Assembly: GCA_943787925.1 (NCBI GenBank)
Contig: CALSOH010000001.1
Location: forward strand, 682,001-746,000
Origin: TMED14 sp003507115
GTDB lineage: Bacteria > Bacteroidota > Bacteroidia > Flavobacteriales > Schleiferiaceae
Direction of reading: 5' to 3'
DNA: 64,000 bases
Position numbers and translations under genes: made by a program. Under the pieces are notes generated by a model. That model worked only from the letters and a program-made list of their open reading frames with translations, searched no databases and was not told where the DNA came from. Shown here in pieces: positions 7,972 through 16,147 of the stretch. Each line of letters starts with the position of its first letter. Positions within the stretch are counted from its first letter, which is position 1.

Positions 7972-9437
7972 GACACCAAGGGGTATTCTTTTTGAATTTC
8001 CAGAGCCACGACTTCACCACTTATGATACAGGGGGGGACGCCCGGACCCGGAACGGTCAATTGACCCGCAAAGTAAAGATTGTTTAATTTTCCTTTCAAA
8101 CTAGGCTTGAATATAGCTGTTTGGTCCAACGTGTTCGCCAGGCCGTATGCATTGCCTAAATGAGCGTGGTAATCTTTGACAAAATCGCGGTAGGCATAGG
8201 TGCGCTTGACCACGATGTGCTCGCGAATGTCGAAGCCTACGTGCGCTTTGATGCGCTCAGCAACTAAGTGGAAATATCGCTCTAAGACTTCATCTGTATC
8301 CTCTAGGCCGGGGGCCGTCGGAATTAAAATAACCAGGGCCTCTCCCCCTTCGGGCGCTGCGTGCGCGTCGGTCTTGGACGCGGCACTCAGATAGAACAAG
8401 GGCTTTTCGGGCCAGCGAGGATCGGTGTAGATGGCGTCTGCATGCACATCAAACGGCGCATCAAAAAACAAACTATGGTGCTCAATTCCAGGAATCGGAG
8501 CATCCAAGCCGATGTAGTACAAGAAGGATGAGGGCGCCATTTTGCGCTTGGCCCAGTAGGATGGACTGTACTTGCGGTAGGCAGGAGCCAGTATCTTTTG
8601 GTCTACGTGGGCGTAGTCTGCGCTGGCCACGACCAAGTCGCATTCCAAGACTTCATCTCCACAGATAACTTGATGAATGGCTCCCTGACGGTAGCCGAAC
8701 GAGGTGACTTCTTTTCCAAAATGGAAGGTGGCCCCTTGCTCCACGGCCAATTGGTGAAAAGCTTCGACCACAGCATACATTCCCCCTTGTGGATACCAGG
8801 TTCCCAAGGCCATGTCTGCGTAATTCATCAATGAGTACAGGGCGGGAGTATTGCTCGGCGTGGCTCCCAAAAAGAGCACAGGGAACTCCAATAACTGTTG
8901 TAGTTGGGGGTTTTTGACCACCTTCTTGATGGACGAGCGGATATTGCTCAAAAGATCTAGTTGTAGAATCCCCTTCAGTACGCGAGAATCGGCAAATTCA
9001 AAAACGGAACGTGACGGTTTGCGCACGAGGTCATTGATGCCCACTTCATATTTGTAGGCCGCATCCTGGAGGAACTTGCGCAAGCGAACCGCCGAACCTG
9101 GCTCGACCCGCTCAAAGAGCGCCTCCATCTCATCCATGGAAGCCGGAATCGTCATCGGGCCATCCTCGTAGAAAATGCTGTAGGAGGGGTCCAATCGCTC
9201 CAAGGTGTAGTAGTCGCTAGGTTTCTTGCCAAAATGGCCGAAGAACGTCTCAAAGACATCGGGCATCCAATACCAGGAAGGCCCCATGTCAAAGGTGAAC
9301 CCATGTGATTTCCATTGACGTCCGCGACCACCAGGGCCGTCGTGTTTTTCGAGCACGCTCACGCGATAGCCCTTTTGGGCCAAGTAGGCGGCGGTACTCA
9401 TGCCGGAAAAACCGGCGCCAATGACAATTGCATGCAT
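7968..9437 (-). CDS. crtI: Phytoene desaturase
   Basis: This FAD-dependent enzyme desaturates phytoene toward lycopene. The 489-residue protein starts with the dinucleotide-binding fold VIGAGFSGMSTAAYLAQKGY, followed by EKHDGPGGRGRQW, and ends with the CrtI signature region (LNNLYFAGQLTVPGPGVPPC). The full length matches bacterial CrtI. It is the first structural gene after the ECF sigma factor, with a 33-bp gap, and overlaps crtB. Later carotenoid steps (cyclase, hydroxylase) are not in the window, so the final pigment cannot be told. Confidence 0.95.
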   Translation of the reverse strand: MHAIVIGAGFSGMSTAAYLAQKGYRVSVLEKHDGPGGRGRQWKSHGFTFDMGPSWYWMPDVFETFFGHFGKKPSDYYTLERLDPSYSIFYEDGPMTIPASMDEMEALFERVEPGSAVRLRKFLQDAAYKYEVGINDLVRKPSRSVFEFADSRVLKGILQLDLLSNIRSSIKKVVKNPQLQQLLEFPVLFLGATPSNTPALYSLMNYADMALGTWYPQGGMYAVVEAFHQLAVEQGATFHFGKEVTSFGYRQGAIHQVICGDEVLECDLVVASADYAHVDQKILAPAYRKYSPSYWAKRKMAPSSFLYYIGLDAPIPGIEHHSLFFDAPFDVHADAIYTDPRWPEKPLFYLSAASKTDAHAAPEGGEALVILIPTAPGLEDTDEVLERYFHLVAERIKAHVGFDIREHIVVKRTYAYRDFVKDYHAHLGNAYGLANTLDQTAIFKPSLKGKLNNLYFAGQLTVPGPGVPPCIISGEVVALEIQKEYPLVS

Positions 9438-9470
9438 GTAGGAGGGTGAGTTAGATTGGATTGGAAAGAC

Positions 9471-9977
9471 TTATCTGAAGTCTTTCAACTTCTCCATCAT
9501 TTTCTTCCGAGCGAGGAATATACGGCTTTTGACAGTGCCTAAGGGGATGTTCATCTCTTGGGCAATCTCCTCATACTTGTAGCCATTAAAGTACATCATG
9601 AAGGCATCGAGATAGGATTTCTCCACACTTTCAATGCTTTCTAAAATGGTTGAAAGTTCGGCGGGACTATCGGCCTCTGTGGCCCGATCAGACGCCATGG
9701 ACCCCATGATATACTGGTTCTCCGTATCGTCGCTATACGTATTCTGGTTGCGCTTCTTACGGTAGTTGTTAATGAAGGTGTTCTTGAGAATGGTGTAGAG
9801 CCATCCTTTCAAATTCGTTCCCTCTTGATATCTGCTTTGATTCTTGATTGCTTTGTAGAAGGTCTCCTGAATCAAGTCCTCTGCATCCTCCGAGTGACGG
9901 GTCAGTTTGAGCGCCAACGTTCGAAGAAATGCGGTGTGCTGATAAATCTCGTATCCAAAGGCATCTGAAGCTGTCAT
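9471..9977 (-). CDS. ECF-type RNA polymerase sigma factor
   Basis: This 168-residue protein has region 2 (HSEDAEDLIQETFYKAIKN, then GWLYTILKNTFINNYRKK) and region 4 (YKYEEIAQEMNIPLGTVKSR, a helix-turn-helix). The two are joined by a Ser/Asp-rich linker. It belongs to the extracytoplasmic-function group and would redirect RNA polymerase to a small regulon. No anti-sigma gene is adjacent; the upstream neighbour is instead a B12-binding MerR regulator. That arrangement recalls LitR-LitS of Streptomyces, in which the regulator represses the sigma gene in the dark. Carotenoid genes follow on the same strand. Confidence 0.93.
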   Translation of the reverse strand: MTASDAFGYEIYQHTAFLRTLALKLTRHSEDAEDLIQETFYKAIKNQSRYQEGTNLKGWLYTILKNTFINNYRKKRNQNTYSDDTENQYIMGSMASDRATEADSPAELSTILESIESVEKSYLDAFMMYFNGYKYEEIAQEMNIPLGTVKSRIFLARKKMMEKLKDFR

Positions 9978-9986
9978 GTCCGTTTT

Positions 9987-10016
9987 TGTTTAACGATTAT
10001 ATGTCAAAGTTAAACA
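9987..10016. promoter_or_regulatory. Inverted repeat TGTTTAAC-N14-GTTAAACA upstream of the sigma factor gene
   Basis: Two perfect 8-bp arms (9987-9994 and 10009-10016) lie just upstream of the ECF sigma start at 9977. The spacer includes, on the minus strand, a promoter-like TTTGACATATAAT stretch. A dyad bracketing a promoter is what a MerR/CarH-type repressor would bind, so this is my best operator candidate for the light module. Confidence 0.45.
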
Positions 10017-10039
10017 GGTTACGGCCTCAAACAAGAGCT

Positions 10040-10059
10040 TTGTTGAATATTTTCAACAA
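10040..10059. promoter_or_regulatory. Inverted repeat TTGTTGAA-N4-TTCAACAA between regulator and sigma genes
   Basis: Perfect 8-bp arms around TATT lie in the 114-bp gap between the MerR gene and the sigma gene. No T-run follows on the minus strand, so a terminator is unlikely. A second binding site or an mRNA hairpin is possible. Confidence 0.4.
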
Positions 10060-10091
10060 TAAAATAAACAATATTATTAAACTTCTGTAAA

Positions 10092-10997
10092 TCAGTTGAT
10101 TACGATCTGACTTTTCAGTGCCTCAGACAGGGTCTGAAGATTTGGGTACACCATGGCATCCTGGCGGACCCCTTTGCCGACCCACTCATGACTTCCTATT
10201 CCTGTCACCCAAAACGGCGTTTCGCCAATCATCTCCTGGAGTTGAGTCCAGTAGGCGTCTCGATTGTCATTGTCAGGATGCGTTGTCCATATGGAGATAA
10301 TCGCCTTCCATCTTCCCGCATCTTCAAGCAACGGCTTTAAGAAAATCAGTGGAACGCTCTGACCGAGGTACACCACAGATTGCCCTTGGGCTTTCAAGAT
10401 GTAGTGTACATACAAGAGTCCGAGCTCGTGCATTTCCTGATCTGCAAGGAAAACAAGGTAGCCCGGATTCTCTGCTGTCGCCACGCGAGCGGGAAGCCTG
10501 TCTAGGGCACTATACAGTTTCTGCTTAATCAGATTGCTCGCAAAGTGCTCATGCGCTACACCAATGGCGTCTGTCTGCCAAAGCACGCCCACTTGGTGGA
10601 TAAATCCGCCAACAATCTTGGTGAAGGTCTCGTCCTCCCCCATTTCATGGATGCAGGCGTCCAGAATGGCTGTGAAGGTGGGTTCATCCAAATCAATGGT
10701 GGCTTGAAGCAATCGAGCAATTTGGCTGGGGTAGTGCCCGTCGTTGAGCGCGAGGTCCAAAACCTGTTTGTTGAGTTCTGATCGGCTCAAATCCGCCACC
10801 TTGCTGATGCGCCAGCCCTTTTGAATCAAAACGGCTACGTTCAGGAGTGTTTTCAAATCATCATCCGTGTAGAAGCGGATGTTGGTCTCCGTCCTCTGAG
10901 GAATGACAATATTATACCGTTGCTCCCAGATGCGGAGCGTGTGGGCCTTGATGCCCGTCAGGTGCTCCAAGTCCTTGATGCTGTAGGTTGATCCCAT
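10092..10997 (-). CDS. MerR-family regulator with cobalamin-binding domain (CarH/LitR-type photoreceptor candidate)
   Basis: This 301-residue protein has three domains. The N-terminal MerR winged helix is at about residues 4-70 (YSIKDLEHLTGIKAHTLRIW). A four-helix cap follows at about 90-165, and a Rossmann-type B12 domain at about 178-300. The cap carries W140, V147, E150 and H151, with exactly the spacing of Trp131, Val138, Glu141 and His142 that contact adenosylcobalamin in Thermus CarH. The B12 domain has E-x-H190-x-x-G193, where the His is the lower axial ligand. Residue 141 is Gln where Thermus CarH has His132. CarH-type proteins repress carotenoid genes in the dark and let go after light cleaves the Co-C bond. 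It sits upstream of an ECF sigma factor and crtI-crtB. Confidence 0.88.
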   Translation of the reverse strand: MGSTYSIKDLEHLTGIKAHTLRIWEQRYNIVIPQRTETNIRFYTDDDLKTLLNVAVLIQKGWRISKVADLSRSELNKQVLDLALNDGHYPSQIARLLQATIDLDEPTFTAILDACIHEMGEDETFTKIVGGFIHQVGVLWQTDAIGVAHEHFASNLIKQKLYSALDRLPARVATAENPGYLVFLADQEMHELGLLYVHYILKAQGQSVVYLGQSVPLIFLKPLLEDAGRWKAIISIWTTHPDNDNRDAYWTQLQEMIGETPFWVTGIGSHEWVGKGVRQDAMVYPNLQTLSEALKSQIVIN

Positions 10998-11044
10998 CTG
11001 TTCGATAACACAGGTTTAGCCATAAGGTTCACGCACACAAACCC

Positions 11045-11052
11045 TACCTTTG
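11045..11052 (+). promoter_or_regulatory. TACCTTTG -7 box for prfC
   Basis: This is a perfect match to the Bacteroidota -7 element, 19 nt before the prfC GTG. It is one of the few boxes here that would leave a normal short leader. Confidence 0.45.
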
Positions 11053-11071
11053 CAGGCGAAAACAAGACCCC

Positions 11072-12652
11072 GTGAAAATTCTAGACGAAATTGCCCGCAG
11101 ACGAACCTTTGGGATTGTCTCCCACCCTGACGCAGGGAAAACGACGCTGACGGAAAAGCTCCTTCTTTTTGGGGGAGCCATCCAAGAGGCGGGCGCCGTT
11201 AAGAACAATAAAATCAAGAAGACGGCGACCTCCGACTTCATGGAAATTGAAAAGCAACGGGGAATTTCCGTGGCGACCTCTGTCATGGCCTTCGAGTATA
11301 AGAATCGCCACATCAACATTTTGGATACACCCGGTCACCAGGACTTTGCGGAAGATACCTTTCGCACACTGACTGCGGTGGATTCGGCCATAGTCGTCGT
11401 CGACGTGGCCAAAGGGGTCGAAACCCAAACAGAAAAACTCGTGGAGGTATGCCGCATGCGGGCCACCCCCATCATGGTGTTTATCAACAAACTAGACCGC
11501 GAAGGGCGGGATGGCTTTGATCTCTTAGACGAAATCGAAGGAAAGCTTGGCCTGCGCCTTTGCCCTTTATCCTGGCCCGTTGGCATGGGTGCGCGTTTCC
11601 AAGGGGTCTACAACATTTGGGACCCGTCCCTCCTACTCTATGAAGAGCAGTCCAAGCAAAAGATTGCCCGCTCCATGGCCTTCAAGGACTTACATGATCC
11701 GGAGCTCGACCGTCGGATTGGTCAGGACGCCGCAGACACCTTGCGCGAAGAAATTGAATTGATCCAAGGGGTGTACCCCGAGTTTGACCGAGAGGCCTAT
11801 TTACGCGGTGAACTTTGCCCCGTATTCTTCGGATCCGCCTTGAACAACTTCGGGGTAAAAGAACTCCTGGATTGCTTCGTGGACATCGCACCTAGTCCCC
11901 AACCCAAAAAAGCGGCAGAACGCGAAGTACTCCCCGAGGAGTCCCAATTCTCTGGTTTTGTGTTTAAAATCCACGCCAACATCGACCCGAACCACCGGAG
12001 CCGTATCGCCTTCGTCAAGATCGTATCGGGACTGTTTGAGCGAAACACCAACTACCTGCATGTGCGCGAGGGGAAGAATTTAAAGTTTAGCTCCCCCATG
12101 ACCTTCTTGGCGAGCAAGAAGGAAGTCGTAGACTATGCCGTGCCGGGCGACATCGTCGGCCTGCCTGACACGGGAAGTTTCCGGATTGGCGATTCCTTGA
12201 CCGGCGGAGAATCCTTACACTTTACTGGCATCCCTTCGTTCTCTCCTGAGCATTTCCGCTTCATCAATAATGCCGATCCACTTAAATCCAAGCAGTTAGC
12301 GAAAGGTGTCGACCAACTAATGGATGAAGGCGTCGCCCAGCTCTTCACGTTGATTAGCAATGGCCGAAAGATCATTGGAACCGTGGGCGCCCTCCAGTAT
12401 GAGGTAATCCAGTACCGCCTCGAACATGAATACGGAGCCAAGTGTGCCTACGAGCCATTCCAGGCCTACAAAGCCATGTGGATTGAGTCGGAGGACCCGG
12501 CGCAACTCGAGGAGTTTAAGAAATTCAAGACGCGCTACCTGGCAGAAGACAAATACGGCCGCCTCGTATTTCTTGCGGATTCGGCCTTTAGCCTGCAGAT
12601 GTCTCAGGAAAAATTTGACAAGCTGCGCTTCCACGCCAAGTCCGAATTTTAA
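11072..12652 (+). CDS. prfC: Peptide chain release factor 3
   Basis: RF3 is the GTPase that recycles RF1/RF2 from the ribosome after stop-codon recognition. The 526-residue protein has the G1 loop HPDAGKTTLTEK (Lys23), switch I with EKQRGISVATSV, G3 DTPGHQDFAEDT and G4 FINKLDREGRD. RF3-specific C-terminal domains follow (GALQYEVIQYRLEHEYGAKC). Start GTG 11072 gives the usual MKILDEIARRRTFGIVSHPD N-terminus. It is divergently transcribed from the MerR regulator and is followed by a strong bidirectional terminator. Confidence 0.96.
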   Translation: MKILDEIARRRTFGIVSHPDAGKTTLTEKLLLFGGAIQEAGAVKNNKIKKTATSDFMEIEKQRGISVATSVMAFEYKNRHINILDTPGHQDFAEDTFRTLTAVDSAIVVVDVAKGVETQTEKLVEVCRMRATPIMVFINKLDREGRDGFDLLDEIEGKLGLRLCPLSWPVGMGARFQGVYNIWDPSLLLYEEQSKQKIARSMAFKDLHDPELDRRIGQDAADTLREEIELIQGVYPEFDREAYLRGELCPVFFGSALNNFGVKELLDCFVDIAPSPQPKKAAEREVLPEESQFSGFVFKIHANIDPNHRSRIAFVKIVSGLFERNTNYLHVREGKNLKFSSPMTFLASKKEVVDYAVPGDIVGLPDTGSFRIGDSLTGGESLHFTGIPSFSPEHFRFINNADPLKSKQLAKGVDQLMDEGVAQLFTLISNGRKIIGTVGALQYEVIQYRLEHEYGAKCAYEPFQAYKAMWIESEDPAQLEEFKKFKTRYLAEDKYGRLVFLADSAFSLQMSQEKFDKLRFHAKSEF

Positions 12653-12677
12653 CCGACCCATTTCCCCCACAAAAAAA

Positions 12678-12706
12678 GCCCGCGGACATCCGCGGGCTTT
12701 TTCGTG
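12678..12706. terminator. Bidirectional rho-independent terminator between prfC and fabI
   Basis: A perfect 8-bp GC stem (GCCCGCGG / CCGCGGGC, 12678-12697) around ACAT is preceded by an A7 run and followed by TTTTTC. It can therefore end transcripts from both convergent genes. Confidence 0.9.
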
Positions 12707-12721
12707 AATCGAACACTTCGA

Positions 12722-13540
12722 TTATTCTTCGGCGTCGAGGTAGCGGTCGAGCACTTCTTGGCTCACGCCCATCATACTGAAGCCTCCATCGTTGTAGAGA
12801 TTCTGCATCGTCACGCGTTTGGTCAGGTCTGAGAACATGGCCACACAATAGTTGGCGCAATCCTCGGCCGTCGCGTTGCCCAAGGGACTCATTTTTTCCG
12901 CAAAATTCAAGAATCCCATGAAGCCTTTGACCCCGCTTCCAGCCGTGGTCAAGGTGGGAGACTGCGAAATCGTATTGACACGCACTTTGCGCTTGATGCC
13001 GTAATGGTAGCCAAAGCTGCGCGCGATGGACTCCAGGTAGGCTTTGTTTTCCGCCATGTCATTGTAGTCAGGGAAAGAACGCTGGGCCGCCATGTAGCTC
13101 AATGCGAGGACAGAGCCCCAATTATTGATGCAGTCTTTTTGATAGGCTGTTTGCAGCAACTTGTGGAAGCTGACCGCAGATACGTCCCAGCCCTTGTGCA
13201 AGAAATCGTAATTCAAATCCGTGTAAGGACGGTTCTTGCGCACGTTGACACTCATGCCAATGCTATGCAGAATAAAATCAATCTTGCCGCCAAAGTGTTC
13301 GACAGATTGGTCCAAAAGATTATTCAAATCTTCCAAGCTGGTGGCATCTGCCCCAATGACCGGCGCAGCAATGGCTTCGGCTAGTTGGTTGATTTCGCCC
13401 ATGCGCATGGCCATGGGTGCATTGGTCAAAACAATCTGAGCGCCCTGCGCATGGCAGAATTCGGCCACTTTCCAAGCAATGGATTCACTGTTCAAGGCGC
13501 CAAAGATGATGCCCTTTTTACCTGCTAGTAATTGATTCAT
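12722..13540 (-). CDS. fabI: Enoyl-[acyl-carrier-protein] reductase (NADH)
   Basis: This enzyme performs the last reduction of each fatty-acid elongation cycle. The 272-residue protein is a short-chain dehydrogenase with the atypical FabI nucleotide loop GIIFGALNSESIAWKVA. DFILHSIGMS matches the conserved strand after the cofactor site. The catalytic Tyr-x6-Lys region is replaced in the usual FabI way by YNDMAENKAYLESIARS, and the stretch RVNTISQSPTLTTAGSGVKG follows. It stands alone on the minus strand, convergent with prfC across a terminator. Confidence 0.95.
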   Translation of the reverse strand: MNQLLAGKKGIIFGALNSESIAWKVAEFCHAQGAQIVLTNAPMAMRMGEINQLAEAIAAPVIGADATSLEDLNNLLDQSVEHFGGKIDFILHSIGMSVNVRKNRPYTDLNYDFLHKGWDVSAVSFHKLLQTAYQKDCINNWGSVLALSYMAAQRSFPDYNDMAENKAYLESIARSFGYHYGIKRKVRVNTISQSPTLTTAGSGVKGFMGFLNFAEKMSPLGNATAEDCANYCVAMFSDLTKRVTMQNLYNDGGFSMMGVSQEVLDRYLDAEE

Positions 13541-13569
13541 GTCTCGTGTTTAAGTTGTGCAAATATCGG

Positions 13570-15219
13570 TTAGGAAAACAAAAGGCTCCGCGCTTGAGCG
13601 CGCGCAGTGTCCGTTATTTCTTCCCCGGCGAGGAGTCGGGCGATTTCTTCTTCCCGAGCAACGGCATCTAAGATGGTCAATCCCGTGTGGGTTTGTCCGT
13701 CCTCTACCCACTTTTCGACGCGCCAATGGTGCGTTCCCGCCCCGGCAACCTGAGGCAAATGGCTAATAGCTATGAGCTGCACATCCTTGGCCATACGGCG
13801 GAAGAGGTCCGCGACCCGAGCCGCTGTTCCGCCCGAAACGCCCGAATCAATCTCATCCAACAGAATAGTCTGCAATCCGCGCCCTTGGGCAAAGAGTGCT
13901 TTTAGGGCCAGCATAAGCCGATTTCGTTCGCCCCCACTGGCCACCTTATGAACAGGCATCGGTGCCGCTCCAGGATTGGCTGTAAAGTAGAGGTCATACC
14001 GATATGCACCATATTGGGTGCAGGCCGCCAAGGGTTCAGGTCGAACATCTATTCTCGCCTCCGACATGTTGACTTCCGTCAAGGTAGCATGCAAGGCCGC
14101 GAGAACTCCCGGAACTTCTTTCCAACGGGCCTCGTGCAGTGCCTTTGCTTTTTCTTCTACTTCAGATTGACTCTTTGTCATTCGTCGCTCGGCGGCTTCC
14201 CGATAAGTATCCGCCTCGGCGTGGCGTTCTAATTGCTCCTCCCAAACTCTCCCGAGCTCAAGTAGTTCACGTATTGTACCCACGCGATGTTTGCGCTGAA
14301 GTTGGTCAATGAGCCCAAGTCGCGCTTCCACCTCGCTCAATCGTTGAGGATTCAATTCAAGGCGGTCCGCTTGGTGCTCCAACTCGAGGAGAACTTCCTG
14401 GGCAGTCTGATCCAGTGAAGTCGCCAATTCCTTCGCCTGCTCAAAGTGATCAGATAGTCGGGCCAGGCGATCGAGGGATGTCTTCAACAATCCCAACTGC
14501 TCCAGGGCACCGGATGTCTCTTCAAGACATGCTCTCGCCTCCGCGTAGAGGACTTGGATGGATTCCATATTAGAAAGCCACCGCAATTCTTCTCTCAGGT
14601 CTTCCTCCTCGTTCTCCGTCAACCGAGCCACTTGAAGCTCGTTGAGAATAAATTGCGTGTATTCAGGGTCAAATGAAGCTCCCAGGCCGGATTGCAGTTC
14701 TGCTAGTTCCCGCTCCGCTTGTTTGGCTTCCTGCAAGGCAGATTGATAGGATGCCACGAACGGGTCTAGCCCCGCATAGGCATCTAAAAATTCCGCGACA
14801 AAAGAAGGTTGAGACAAGAATGCACTATCCCTCTGACTATGAATATCAATTAATTGCCCCGAAATCTCATGAAGCACCTCCAATCGGACCGGCGTATCAT
14901 TGATAAAGGCCCGGGACTTACCCGCTGCCGAAATTTCTCGTCGCAGCGTGGTAATCACAGAAAAATCGAGATCAACGGATTCCAAGCGTGCTGCCCACGG
15001 GTCGGGATTCAGGCGAAAATCCGCCTCTACGACACATTTCTCACCGTCCAAGGCCAAGGACTGAACATCTGCGCGGCCACCTAAGGCCAATTGAAGGGCC
15101 CCCAAAAGAATTGATTTTCCTGCTCCTGTCTCGCCAGTTAACACGGTGAATCCGGGTTCTACCACGATATTAAGTTCGTGGATCAGGGCAAAGTTTTGGA
15201 TACGGAGGGCGCAGAGCAT
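13570..15219 (-). CDS. recN: DNA repair protein RecN
   Basis: This SMC-like ATPase takes part in double-strand break repair. The 549-residue protein has Walker A GETGAGKS (Lys35), long central coiled coil segments rich in Glu, Leu and Arg, the ABC signature ASGGERNRLMLALK, and Walker B TILLDEIDSGVSGGTAARVA. Length is typical. A TAATTTTC box lies 8 nt before ATG 15219. It opens a Bacteroidota-conserved gene order continuing with DUF4835, coaBC, rpoZ and bamD, though here it is the most downstream member. Confidence 0.95.
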   Translation of the reverse strand: MLCALRIQNFALIHELNIVVEPGFTVLTGETGAGKSILLGALQLALGGRADVQSLALDGEKCVVEADFRLNPDPWAARLESVDLDFSVITTLRREISAAGKSRAFINDTPVRLEVLHEISGQLIDIHSQRDSAFLSQPSFVAEFLDAYAGLDPFVASYQSALQEAKQAERELAELQSGLGASFDPEYTQFILNELQVARLTENEEEDLREELRWLSNMESIQVLYAEARACLEETSGALEQLGLLKTSLDRLARLSDHFEQAKELATSLDQTAQEVLLELEHQADRLELNPQRLSEVEARLGLIDQLQRKHRVGTIRELLELGRVWEEQLERHAEADTYREAAERRMTKSQSEVEEKAKALHEARWKEVPGVLAALHATLTEVNMSEARIDVRPEPLAACTQYGAYRYDLYFTANPGAAPMPVHKVASGGERNRLMLALKALFAQGRGLQTILLDEIDSGVSGGTAARVADLFRRMAKDVQLIAISHLPQVAGAGTHHWRVEKWVEDGQTHTGLTILDAVAREEEIARLLAGEEITDTARAQARSLLFS

Positions 15220-15247
15220 AGCGACCCGAAAATTACATCAAAGCGAC

Positions 15248-16147
15248 TTAGCGCCCCATGTTTAAATACTTAGATGCATTCGACGCATCCATGGTTTTAA
15301 GGGACTTGATTAGTTCATCGTTTTGGAAACGCGGACCATCCCCATAAACTTGCTGAATCTCATCCGATTTTGTGTCAAAAAACCAACGCAAAAGAAAAAT
15401 ATTGGGCTGACGGGTGTGAATTGCCTGCAAGGAAAGCACTGCCGTGGCGATTGCTTCTTTGGCGGCCATTTGCTGCTTCGGGTCGTGCATGCGATCCATC
15501 CCTTTTCGGTGGTAATCATACCAAGCCGTGAGGAATTCTGCATTGGCCGGATTCATTAAGTCTTCAATCAACCAAAATCGGTTTCGGCTCGATGTGAATC
15601 GATCCCATCCCCCACCCGCCCCGGCTGAGGCAGCATTGGCCGCCACAATTTGGGCTTGCGTCAAGTAATTGGTTTGTTGGGTGCTAAAAGACGCGGCATC
15701 CAAGCCCAAAGCGATGTAGCAGTAAAAGGCGGTAACCGCCGTAAGATTGTTTCCATGACGACCAGGGTTGAAGTCTAGGACCTCATTACTGCGGTAGGTA
15801 AAACTGACATCCCCGTCCAAAAAAGTCAATGTAGGGGACTGATAATCCGTCATGTAGACTGGGCGGGCGAACTGACACTGAAGATTACCTGCCATCAACC
15901 CGGTTCCCTGATCGTAGTCATTAATCGTGATGACGATCGATCCGCGAATTTTCTCTTTGTCCTCAAAGGAGACCTGAGTCCACGCTTGTTGGTTAATGAA
16001 GTTCCGAAGCGCCGTCTCTAGGTTGGTAAACACTTGGCGATCGTTGGTTTGCACCTTGGGGGCCTGCACCTTGACATCAACCAAGAATTCTTGCCCACTC
16101 AGAGTCACACTCAGGAAAAGCCCTACCCAAACGACCAAATTTCTCAT
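15248..16147 (-). CDS. DUF4835 family exported protein
   Basis: This is a 299-residue secreted protein. The N-terminal signal peptide runs roughly through residues 1-18 (MRNLVVWVGLFLSVTLSG). Then comes a DUF4835 body recognisable by ETALRNFINQQAWT, INDYDQGTG and ALGLDAASFS. The family is restricted to Bacteroidota and is nearly always encoded between coaBC and recN, as here. Its role is unknown; periplasmic or cell-envelope location is inferred. ATG 16147 overlaps the coaBC stop as ATGA, which decides the start over an in-frame codon 9 bp upstream. Confidence 0.88.
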   Translation of the reverse strand: MRNLVVWVGLFLSVTLSGQEFLVDVKVQAPKVQTNDRQVFTNLETALRNFINQQAWTQVSFEDKEKIRGSIVITINDYDQGTGLMAGNLQCQFARPVYMTDYQSPTLTFLDGDVSFTYRSNEVLDFNPGRHGNNLTAVTAFYCYIALGLDAASFSTQQTNYLTQAQIVAANAASAGAGGGWDRFTSSRNRFWLIEDLMNPANAEFLTAWYDYHRKGMDRMHDPKQQMAAKEAIATAVLSLQAIHTRQPNIFLLRWFFDTKSDEIQQVYGDGPRFQNDELIKSLKTMDASNASKYLNMGR

